From assembly GCA_003024785.1 (NCBI GenBank), contig PUQB01000034.1:31083-95082 (forward strand): a stretch of DNA of 64,000 nt, given 5' to 3'. Positions 34,950 to 45,886 of the stretch are shown piece after piece (within the stretch, counting starts at the first letter, position 1; each line of letters opens with the position of its first letter). The DNA is from Selaginella tamariscina (Eukaryota > Streptophyta > Lycopodiopsida > Selaginellales > Selaginellaceae). The notes under the pieces were generated by a model, which made no database searches, was not told where the DNA came from, and was given only the letters and a program-made list of their open reading frames with translations. The translations under genes and the position numbers were made by a program.

Positions 34950-36270
34950 TCAATTTGAATTCTTTCTAAATAGTGTTACGTACAGCAGTTGGTTCCACGT
35001 GTCTGGAACTCCAGGAAGGCACCAGTGGCTGCAATCCAGAGGGGGATCTCCTCCGGTCCATTTCCCGACGTGACCATCACTTCTGGATTCTGTCAAGGCA
35101 GCGATATTTAGGAGTTCGATGGTTTTGTTCATGCCCTTGACAACTCTATTCAGGATTCGGTTGTACAACAAGAACTGCTTGGCTGGATTCCACTTGGTAG
35201 TCACATTGGGTTGCTTCTGGGTGTAGCATTTTTTCCTCTGCCAACTGGAAAGCAGGTGCAATCAGCACAAAAGAAACACAGGTGTGAGAATCGACCTACT
35301 CCCAATGTGAAGGCTCAAAGCTTCTTATAACCACTCGGGTCTTGGTCGTGTTGACAGTGCTCTCAACCCACGATGCCCAAGTCCTCAATGCTCTTTGGTA
35401 AGCAGCCTCCACTTTCAATCCGAGCCTCAAAGAATCAGCAACGTAGAAGTAACAACCCCTGCCACCACAGAGAGTCAGCTGGTCTGGTGCTGATGCATAC
35501 AATTACCTGAGTTTGGGTTACAACATTTGATGCGTCTTGGAAGGATTCCACCAGTGTCCAGAGTTGAACACGAGCACGTCGGCAGAACGCCATTGCCTTT
35601 CTGATGCCTCCAACTTGTCAAGCTTGAGAATGGAACGTACTCTCTTTGGAGCATGTTTTGGAGATGGAGCCACTTGGACAAGGAAAGGTGAACGGTGGTA
35701 TTCTACTGTGACGTTGTGTGTACTGAAGTGGAATGCCAGATATTGTGTACGCTTAGTGATGCTGCTGTTGTTAATTTCAAACACAGAGGATTTGTCAATC
35801 ACCGTGGCCATGAGCATGCAGACAAGTGACTCCCATTGGGTTCTCCCCATGGAATCCCCCACAAAGACAATCCGCTTGTCTTGTAACCTCTCAAGCATGA
35901 ACATGCCATTGAAGCTGCAAATACGCAGTTGTTAGTGAAAGACAGCGGTTTGGAAAGACACATGCCTAGGAATGTTGCAGCCCCGGGGCTTCCATCTCCA
36001 TTTGGTGTAGCTGTGGTCCGGACGGCCGTTTTGTTGGCATCTGAAGCTCTGCTCTAGGATGCTGCACGACGATGGCTGATACAAGGGATGGAAAGAATCG
36101 TCATACACCCATGTGCCACTAAATATGTCGCATTCGGCAGGTAGACGGGCGAACTGGTGGAGCAAGCCTGGATTCAACAGGAGGGATAACAGATATGGCA
36201 CCACAAGGAGGAGCAGCATGGGGATTAAAGCCATCTGCAGTCGAAGAATGCGAGCCGCCATACCCTTCAC
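34950..36270 (-). CDS. TBL: Trichome birefringence-like (TBL/DUF231) O-acetyltransferase
   Basis: Exons on the minus strand are 36270-35966, 35914-35522, 35458-35300 and 35244-34950 (383 aa, frame consistent). An N-terminal hydrophobic segment (MALIPMLLLLVVPYLLSLLL) is a Golgi signal anchor. The TBL domain has CDIFSGTWVYDD, the GDS motif (VFVGDSMGRTQWESL) and the C-terminal DCSHWCLPGVPDTWN with the DxxH motif, so both catalytic signatures are present. Family members add acetyl groups to cell-wall polysaccharides such as xylan, mannan or pectin in the Golgi; the substrate cannot be told here. Intron 1 appears to be GC-AG (CCTAG|GCATGT). The gene is divergent from the SBP-box gene with 141 bp between starts. 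Length is at the short end of the family. Confidence 0.87.
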
Positions 36271-36411
36271 AGGGAATAAAAATGGACTTATTTGTTTTTG
36301 TTATTTTATTTGTTTTGGCGGGTCCGAACCGCGGCCCATCGTAGCCGCTCGTCTTAGCAAGCTGAAAGGTCAGAAGCAGTAGAGACAGAGACTGAGCAGC
36401 TTGGTAAGGTA
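36271..36411. promoter_or_regulatory. Short bidirectional promoter region
   Basis: Only 141 bp separate the start codons of the divergent TBL and SBP-box genes, so both promoters and 5' UTRs must overlap here or extend into the genes. I see no convincing TATA box. Confidence 0.55.
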
Positions 36412-38913
36412 ATGGCAAACAGCAATCATGACACAGGCGCCCTATGGGATTGGGATAGCGTCCTGCTACTGGCTCATTCAGTGGACTCGACGGAAACTCA
36501 TGAGTCCCTTGTAGCAACAGAAGATACACCACAGCAGCGGAGGCGGCGAGATCCGAGGCTCAGCTGCCCCAATTATCTGGCGGGGCGAGTGCCGTGTGCC
36601 TGCTCAGACGAGGAAGACAAAGAGGAGGAGGATAGGTTGCACAAGCGGGCACGTTGTCAGGTACCGAATTGTGAGTCAGACCTGAGGCAGCTCAAGGGCT
36701 ACCACCAGAGGCACAGAGTCTGCCTTAGTTGCGCCAATGCTACTTCCGTCGTTTTACATAATCATAACCACAGATACTGTCAACAATGTGGCAAGTAAGT
36801 CTCACACATTGAATCACTCACAATCACGCTCCTGTCTTGCAGATTTCATCCTGTGGCCGATTTCGATGGTGACAAGCGCAGCTGCAGGAGGAAATTGGAA
36901 AGGCATAACAACAGGAGGCGCAAACTTCCTGATGAATCTGTTTTCAACGAACAGCCTCAGTTACCAGCCAACACAAACAACTCGGATGGTATTTCAGTCT
37001 TTGTAAATTTACTCTTTATCGCTGAGGAAGAATGTTGCATGCAGTGAGTGCCAGTGATGTGCAAGGCCGCCTGCCAGAAACCCCACCCGAAACTAGTGCT
37101 GCGCCCCTCTATTCTTTGGAGTCGCATGAGCATCATCTAGTGGGCAAGGAGCCGGAATCTGCTGCAGTACGTGAGAACTCGCTTGCTCCGCATGATACAA
37201 GTGCCACTGGTGAGCAGTCATTACTTGCACTTCTCTTGGAGGAACAAACTGGTGATGAACACATTAGTCAACCTAAAGAGAACAACAAGCACTTGGGTCC
37301 ATCTGTTTCATCTTCGACCATTAGAAAGCCATCTTCTTACACTTCTCCGGTAAGCCACAGTGCTGAAACGGACCGTCTCATCTTTCTCTTATGTGCGCAG
37401 TGCCCCACAAGGCGGATATCTTTTAAGTTTTACGACTGGAACCCGGCAGACTTCCCTCGCAGACTGCGTGAACAGGCAATATTTGAGATATGATGTTGCT
37501 GTAGTGGTTTAGCTGATTCTGTTTGCAGATACTGGAGTGGCTGGCAAACATGCCAGTGGAGCTTGAAGGTTATATTCGGTCCGGATGCACTATCCTTACT
37601 CTTTTCATTGCTATGCCTGACACAGTCTGGTTGAGGGTACGTTAGTAGCTCTCTGTTTGCATCGTTGACAGTCCATTGTCTGCAGCTGCATGAGGATTGG
37701 AATGGTTCTCTGGTGAAGCTTATATGTGCAGCCGACTCTGGCTTTTGGGACAAAGGCTTTATGTCAGCATTTCTTGACAATAAAGTTGCACACATTCAAA
37801 ATGGTAAACCACGCCGTGTACTATATATATATATATAGAGAGAGAGAGATATTTTATGCAGGAATTGTTTCATCACCTTCACTTCATGAGGAGACTAGCA
37901 AGAGATATCCTGTTATAGAGGCTGCTTATCCAATATGTTTGGAAGCAGGAGCGAAAGCAAAAGTGACGGTGCTAGGCCACAATCTCTTGGAGCTGAATGC
38001 CAGGTCTGTAACATAATATGGATGCAATGATAATGTAACATTCGCACAGGTTGTTGGTAGGATCAGAAGGGAAGTATCTCCCATACTATGCAAGCAATGT
38101 TACTTCTAGTCTTCAAGTTGATATCCTTACACCTCAACGGTTTGGAATTGCATTTGTTGAGGTAAGGCTCGTTAGCTTCTTATATACTTCTCACATCTCG
38201 AATGTAGGTGGCTTATGACTATGGAATGAGCAACTTTGTACCATTGTTAATAGCTGATAAAGAAGTGTGTAAGGAAGTCCAGAAGTTTGAGCAAGATATG
38301 GCAATTCCAAAGCAATGTTGCTGCCCGGAAGGCAGTGGTCGCTGTGTTAATATGCAAAGGCAGCAGGAGGTCCATGATCTGTTGATTGACCTGGGCTGGG
38401 TTGTTAAACAAGCACAAGCGGTAGAGAAAGTTCCTGTCACAGATTTTGATATAGAGCGCCTTCAACGGCTTTTGATCTTCTCAGCGAAGAGAGGATGGTG
38501 GGTGATAGCAACACGAGTTTTGCAAGTGGCAAATGCTTTTCATATCGTTGAGCACGTTGGTATTGACAACGCTCTTAAGCTGGCGGCAGAGCCACAGATT
38601 GTTAAGATACTGTTGGCATTTCAAGCTCAGTGTGAGATGAAATCCCAGAAAGCTGAGGTGAGTACGTCTCAGAAATATATTGTCGTTTCTCACCTTTTCT
38701 CACCTCGATTTGCTCTCGCAGGAAGTTGGCGATTCGTATTGGACTTCTTATTATCCATACCTATGTGGCCTGCTGAGAGTAAAGAAGGGACATGTTATCA
38801 AGGCAGCATTGGGTTTAACAGCAGCTTGTGTTGGTGTCTGTATTGTCTTTCAGCATCCTTTGGAATTATCTAGGTCCTTGAGGCGATGTTTGTGGTACAA
38901 ACCCATGGTGTAG
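36412..38913 (+). CDS. SPL7: SBP-box transcription factor, SPL7/CRR1-like
   Basis: Ten exons (36412-36794, 36843-36988, 37045-37349, 37401-37475, 37529-37636, 37686-37803, 37862-38003, 38050-38161, 38208-38657, 38722-38913) give 676 aa in one frame. The SBP domain (about residues 82-160) has CQVPNC, KGYHQRHRVCLSC, RYCQQCGKFHP and the basic KRSCRRKLERHNNRRRK nuclear signal that overlaps zinc finger 2. The first finger ends in Cys (VCLSC) instead of His, which marks the SPL7/CRR1 group that controls copper-deficiency responses. The region from 37401 (RISFKFYDWNPADFPRRL) and the long C-terminal half match long SPLs. A hydrophobic stretch near the end (about 38800-38860) resembles a membrane segment. 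Intron 4 is GC-AG (CAG|GCAATA). The SBP assignment is firm; the SPL7 subgroup is likely. Confidence 0.85.
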
Positions 38914-39059
38914 CAAGGAATGATTATAAAACTTTGGTCTTGATAAAGTTTTGGCCAAATGATACAAGTTATTTCAATCCATAGAAAGGTCCGTTTTTAT
39001 TGTGCATGTCCAATAGAAACATCTGGCAAGCTATCAAGGTTTTCTCTTAGATATAATCT

Positions 39060-39683
39060 TTAATTGGATGCTTGAAACTTAACACTGCCTGCATCATCTC
39101 TTTGTGCCAAGGGGAGCTCGAGAGTCACCAGGAAAATGTTTTTGCCTGGTTCTCTTATATATCCACCTCTCCATTCATGAGTTTGACAAGCTTACGGCAC
39201 ATACTAAGACCCAGACCTTCCTGAGTCATGCCTCGTCCCTGTCAAACATCTCTTGAACCAGCTCCTCTGGCAAGCCCACTCCCGGGTGAGTAATTCTATG
39301 AAATAATTAAATGAAATGGGTTACACTCTAAATAAAGAAAAGGCACACAACAAACCCACCTGAACTCCAAATGCATAACGTGTACACCACCCCAAGACGT
39401 TTTCTAGATGTAGCAACCTTTATGCCCACCCAATTTTCAGAGGATGGTGTGAACCGGATGGCATTGAGCAAGAAATCAGCCAACACTTGCTGGAGTCTTA
39501 CTTGATCTCCATACAGAAACATCGACTTGATTTCCTTAGGTGTCTCCCGAATGAGCTGCAAGTTCTTTTCTTTAGATGTAATCATGCCTTGACTTATGAC
39601 AGCATCCATCACAGTTCCCATCATGAACTCAGTAGTGTCCAACTCTAGATAACTGAAACTCACAAAAAATTAAAAAAGTATAT

Positions 39684-39719
<36 letters not shown>

Positions 39720-42673
39720 CTACTGGAGTAATAATGGTTTAGGAAGTTACCCGTCTTCAATGCTCTCAAGGTCCATATCATCAAGAATCTTTCTTATTTG
39801 CTTCTCACACACAGCACCGGTCTCCACGTACTGCTTTTGTACTTCAGATAAATCTGTGCCTTCCATAAGAGACCGCGTGAACATAATACCATACAAAGGG
39901 TTTTTGATCTCTTGACGAATATATGCGAGCTCCTTAAGCTTAGACAGTGCAACCTTCTCTGTAGCTCTTTGAACAGTAAGTGCTTGTTGCAGCTCAGCAC
40001 TCGCAATGTGCAAGAAACAAAAACTCCAGTTATAGAACCTTCAGCATCTGTTCTCTTGGTCGCTGTGAGCAATGCCTCCACATACTTGCCTTGGCGATCG
40101 AAAAAAGCAAAAGGGAACTTTTCAGTGTCCTGGCCATCAGCCGCACTGTTGAGGACGATCATGAACTTAGTAACAGCGTCCTGACCTTTCAGGCGGCAGT
40201 ACATCATCTGGATACCAAATATTTCACCTACAAGCATCTTTCCCAATACTTCCTCCCTCTTCCATCCTGAAAGCTTTTCCATGGCCGGGTTCCATTCGGA
40301 GCAGTAGCCAAGCTCATCAGCACCAAAGATGGGCGGTATAAGAGGGTTGGGGTTCTGCACAATGGCTTTGTAATCACCTTGAATCCGAGTAAACTTGTCC
40401 ATGACCACCTTCTGGCTGGTCACATCCTGCCCAACAAAGCAAACTCCCACTACATTGTCTGATACGTCCCTACTGCTGCATGCGTTCACCACAAGGATAA
40501 CAGCTTCTTTGTCCTTCTGCATTCCAAACGTCTTGAGCTTGAGCTCCACATTTTGTTCCTCTTCACCTGTTGCATGTACATTTTCATAAAGGCAAAAACG
40601 AGAAAAATGGCACTACTGACCTTGAAGGGCAAGGTAAAGCAGCCTGTCCACCATCTCAGCCGAGTCCTGTAGCACTAGCTCCTTTGCAAGTGACCTACCC
40701 ATGGCTTCACTCACAGGAAGACCCGTCAACTCTGCCACTTTTGCGTTCCAGCCATTGATGAAGCCACTTGAGTCAACAGCTAGGATGGGTGCAGTGGCAG
40801 TCTCAATCAGTCTCACCATCTCATTCGCAACGGTGCTTAACTCGTCCATACCCTGCAGCTTAAGATCGTTGAGACGGGCATGGATCATTGTCTTGGTGTC
40901 GCTGTCGTCGATATCCTGGAATGAGCCACGAAGAATGAGCTGCAATGAGTGAATTGCATCCATTTCAACATCCTCCCAAGGCAGGCTCCTCCTCTTCACC
41001 ACTTCCAGGAATGCCTTGAAAGAAGAGCGTGGATGCATCTTGCGTCCATCATCTTTGTCATCTGGGTCATGCTTGGCACCACCCCATTTTATCTCCTTGG
41101 CGGTATGAGACCTGAACCAGAAAAGAAAGTCCTTTGCAGTGATCTTCGCCGCTGCCATGCCACAGACTTCGTCACCCAAAGATGCAGCACCAGGGTAGCC
41201 TGCATCAGCAAGGCTGTCCGTGCTGAGACCTGTAGAATCCTTGTGATGTTCTAGCAGCCACTCCGCAATGTCCTTAATTTGCGACTCGCTCGGGGTGGTT
41301 CCGAGCAGCCAGAATCTCTTTCCGTAATATAGGGCTGCACCATCGCACTTAACCAGGTCCATAATATTGGGCGACTGTGAAACTATGCCAATGGGGGCAT
41401 CCCGAAGCAACATGTCACACAATAATGTCTGTGTGCGCAGGATGTGCTTCTCACGGAGCTGTGCCGCCAATTCCACCTCCATGTTGAGCTGGAGCCCAAA
41501 CACCTGCATTAGGAACTCACAGGCAGATCTAAGAGGGAATGGAACCGAGCGAGGAGATGTGTGGTGGCATACCACCAAACCCCACAGCTTCCTGCCTTTG
41601 TGCTGATGCTGCTGCTGCTTGCCACCACCGTAAGAGTCATCGTCATTGTCATTGATGATCACTGCCATGACCAGTGATGCAACGGAGCCATGTTGCCCAT
41701 GTACTGAGCATGGCAACCGTGTGGTGCCCTCAACGTGGAACCAGCCAAACTGATGGGCTGCCTCAATGCTTTGTCTTGTGTAATCCTCACTGGGAGGCAC
41801 TACAATCTGCAATCATGCGCACCCTGTTCTTCATGAAGAGGAAGCGAGACGCCTGCGGAATATCCGTGGCTGGATAATGCAGCCCAGGTAAGGCTCCAGG
41901 TCGGACCTCCGGATTTCTGCAACAACCTCCCCGTGCTCGTCCTCGTGGAATTTGTAGGCCATGACCCGGTCGTAGCCCGTGAGCTCACGCACCTCCTCCA
42001 CAACTGTATCACACAGCAGCCCTATGTCCCCACCAGGCAGGGACTGAAGACGCGAGATGGCCTTCGCAGCCAGCTTGTGTGATTGCAGTGCTCCAGCTGC
42101 AGAGACTGTTGTGTCACTTGGCTTGATGGGCTCCAAATCCAGAACCAGGCCAACATCAATCCGGTGAACAATGGCGTAGAAAGGCTTGGCAGAACTTTTA
42201 CAGTGGACAGATATGGGATTGACCATACTTACATCAATTGCCCCGGCTGCTTTCTCAAGAGCAATAGCACTGGCTGGTGTGAAGAGAGTTCGTGCATCAG
42301 TGCCAATCCCAAGACGTCCTGTTGCCCAACGCTGGGTACTGATTGAGGCATCAAGTCCAACATCTCCCTTGCATTCTCGCTAAAAGCAATCACCCGGAAG
42401 CTGCCCTCTTCCACTGCCAGCATACAGCCAAAGGGCTGCACAAGGCCACCCCGCTGCATCGCTGGAGGTATGCGGTTACTGCCTGTGCCGGGATGCTCTC
42501 TCACTGGACTTGGTAGCGTTCACTGATTTGGTGTAATCGAAAGAGTCTCCTGATTCGCCTGATTCCTCATACACAGCATGGAGTTTGGCATCGGCTGTTG
42601 TCTGCGCTACTCTCACACTGTGTTTGGACTTCGCAGAGCTACCTGACGAATACGTGAGCTTGGTCGTCGACAT
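39060..42673 (-). CDS. PHY: Phytochrome, red/far-red photoreceptor
   Basis: Exons are about 42673-40621, 40566-39751, 39652-39360 and 39295-39060, the usual plant phytochrome three-intron pattern. Domains in order are a Ser-rich N-terminus ([20 protein letters not shown]), PAS, GAF, PHY, two PAS repeats and a histidine-kinase-related region ([13 protein letters not shown]). The bilin-attachment Cys lies in the PHGCHAQ motif at about 41715-41730. The protein binds phytochromobilin and switches between Pr and Pfr to control light responses. At least eight small indels interrupt the frame, nearly all single-base losses in homopolymers (for example near 42500, 42308, 41868, 41770, 41688, 40022, 39390, 39230 and 39150), while the protein sequence around them stays conserved. 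This suggests assembly error rather than a pseudogene. The stop is 147 bp from that of the convergent SBP gene. Confidence 0.88.
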
Positions 42674-45600
42674 TTCGTGCCTGTTTAGGGCTCTCTGAGG
42701 GTCTCCCTACCTTTATTTACATTCACGATTCTCAAGAGAGATAAAAATGTTTCAGGATACGGAGCCATGTGCCTGTCCATGTGACCACTGACCACTTCCC
42801 ATGTCTCCTCTTATCCGAACCCATTTTATGTGATAGAATATTCCGCTGAGGATTAACCTGGTCGTCAAATCCGAGATATTTGCAAATGTTAAATAACATA
42901 AGTTTGTAAAGGGTAAATAACGTAAGTGTTTGGAATAAGATACATACTCGTGATGCCACATTGGAACAATTTTTTTAGTACAAATGTGACTCGATGACTT
43001 GAATTTGAATTGCTTATATAGTAGAAAGAACATAGTTTAAAATACATTTATAAATTTAAGGGAAATTATTTATTATATAGTATTTAACATATATACCCTT
43101 ACAAATTTTATATTTACATATATAACAAGTTTTTAAAATTCACATATATACCCTTAAAAAACTTCAACCATAAACATATATAAAAATATATACCTTTTAA
43201 AATAAAATATTAATTAAAAATATATTTTTAATTCATAATATATTGCAAATGAAATAATTAAAGTTTGTTAAATGTTAAATATTAAAAAATGTCATAATAA
43301 AAATGGAATATTTTTTTAAATAATTATATTATATTGTGATATATATGTTGTTATATTTGGACCTAAATATAATAAAATACAAATTAATTATATTATATTT
43401 TTAATTTTTTAAAATAATTTTTAATTTTTAATTTTGAAATGTATAGAGTTCTAAATTAAAGTTTAAAAGATATATATGTAAATAGAAAGTTTAATTAAAA
43501 TTAGTTAATTCATAATATTTTAATTAAAATCATAAAAATATATTTTTAGTTAATATTGTTATTTTCAAAGTCAAAATATTATGATTGAACTTTTTTAAGG
43601 ATAATATGTATCTAAAACTCTTATAAGGGTATATAAATGTAAATTTTATGAGTATATATATAAATATGATAAATTTCAAGGGTATAAATGTAATTTTCCT
43701 TATCTATGACAAACCTAAAATAATATTAAAGTTACGATTTTAATAAATTTTGTACTAATAGAACAAATAGTTAAAAATATTATTTCAAATTCATTTTTTA
43801 TCCTCTTAAGATATACAATTTGTACATTGTGTGCTAACACCCATTATGTTTGTATGACTACATCATCAGGTTCATACAAACTTTTTATCATTAGTAAAAT
43901 ATTTATGTTTTCAATGCTAAGTACATGTTCATAAATTAAAATTATGTTAATTTCATTCATTTTAAAAAATGTTAGTACATAACCTCATAAATTTATGAGT
44001 TTGATTCTTTTTAATGTAAGTTTAGTACATATCCCAATTGAGATTCAAATTCATAGTTTTTTAGGATTATGTATGCACCATTCAAATTCATAATTTTAGG
44101 GTTATGCATACACCATCCCTGGCATTGAAGATGGTTTGTGACCTTAGAAGGTAGCTTATAAATGCTTTTTAAAAATGTCCATTTAAAAAATAAAATGAAA
44201 ACATTTTTACACTACAAAATTCTTATTTTAACAAACTATATAGAAATTATATTACACGTGCCATGTGTATGCATGTGTTAAGTTGCTTTTGTGTGCATAA
44301 GTATTTATTGCATCACATGATGTTAACAAATTACGGGGATGAACCTTGATTGGATCTTGTTATAGGGCATGTCATGATAGGAGTTCTCTCTTCCCATACG
44401 GTGTTAAGGGTCCTCTAAATGAAGGATTTTATACATTACATTTTGCAATTAAGTCGACACATACACAAACACTATGTGTATGAATATACATGTTTAAAGT
44501 TGTAGAGTTTGTATAAAACCCACAAGGTATAGTTCTAGTTTATTTGTATATTAATTTGTGTATGTTTGAGAGAGAAAGAGGGAGAAAGATCATCATTAGT
44601 ATAAGTCTGTATATAAGGTGGTAAACTTGAACAAGGTGAATTTACATATATTAAGTTTGTCTGAGTTTTTATACAATTAGTAAAGAGTGGTATGTGGGCC
44701 CAACTACATATAGAAGTATTGAAAAAACAATGTTTAAAACTATGTTATTGAAATATTATTCTTTTATGACTTGTCAAATTTTTTTTAATGATATAAGTGT
44801 GTGTAAATGTTAATTGTTGATATTTCTTTTCACGTACAATATAATTATAATAATATACTAGAAAGACATGAGATCAAATCAATCTAAATTGTTGTAATGC
44901 TAAATAGGTATAATGTGATAAACATAACATACTATATGAAAGAGATAACTACATTCGACTATTGAGGTTTATGCATAGTATAGTTCTAGTGATGTTCAAA
45001 CTTGTAACTTTTTACATTGTCCCAATGAGTTATTGAACTCACACCTTATGGGCCATGTACCATCCTTGGTGTTGAAGATGAAGTGTGATCCTGTAAAGTG
45101 TAAATGTAATTCTTTTTTAATAAAAGGTTGATGCATGGCCATTCATAATTTATTTTTTAATTTTTTTTTTAAATTCTTATAAAAGATTGATTCTTAATTC
45201 AATGAGGTTTGAACTCAAAGTCTTATGGCCATGCACCATCATTGATGCCAAAGATGATGCATGGCCCCAAAGCTACAAGTTTAATCCTCTTTTAGCAAAA
45301 AGTTTGTGAATGGCCTTAATAAGGTTCAAACTTGTGGTCTTTTGGGGCCATACACCATCTTGGGTAGAAGACAAAAATTAAACTAGACACTATTGTCGAG
45401 ATAGTTGACTAATTTCATAAGATAACAAAGGCGACTTGCATGTGTGGGACTTAAAGTTTTATTTTGAACTAGAAGCATCATAAATTTTATTAAAATACAA
45501 CTTGTATGACATGCTGACATACTTATAATACATAAATTTATTAAAATTGTAAAGAATTGTACAAATACTTGTATGGACATGCTGACATGGGTGCATGAAT

Positions 45601-45886
45601 GTTAATGTTAGTGCCAATGCATACTTTAGACGCACTCTAATGACTTTTATAAAGTAGTAATAAGCATTGAACAAATAGTCTAAATGTTATTTCAAATTCT
45701 TTTTACCCTTTTGATCTATTTGATTCTTTTATTATTAAGATGTTTTTTAATATTCTCACTTAAATTAATTGATTCATAAAAAAACTCAAATCCAATGCCT
45801 TATTGTTTATAAGATTCTTATTATTCTCACATAAATCAATTTAATAAAAAGAAATAAAGAGATGTTAAACTTTGTATTACTAATCT
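42674..45886. other. AT-rich intergenic region
   Basis: No gene is supported. The upstream region of the phytochrome should hold its promoter, but I see no clear core element. A MITE-like repeat lies at 43058-43702. A phrase resembling CACCATC-TTGG-GAAGATG recurs at about 44107, 45057, 45233 and 45350, suggesting degenerate repeats. The frame at 45383-45674 has no recognisable product. Confidence 0.5.
43058..43702. repeat. Possible MITE with inverted ends
   Basis: The left end AAGGGAAATTAT and the right end GTAATTTTCCTT are near-perfect inverted copies. Next to each is a further inverted TATACCC/GGGTATA stretch. The interior of about 640 bp is very AT-rich and has no gene. No clear target duplication was identified, so this remains tentative. 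Confidence 0.4.

Noticed and set aside
35537..35935. Plus-strand frame of 132 codons
   Set aside because: It is antisense to exon 2 of the TBL gene, whose motifs and splice sites are clear.
39060..42673. Phytochrome as a plain pseudogene
   Set aside because: Nearly all lesions are single-base homopolymer losses while residues on both sides remain conserved. Error is the simpler explanation, but reads are needed to decide.
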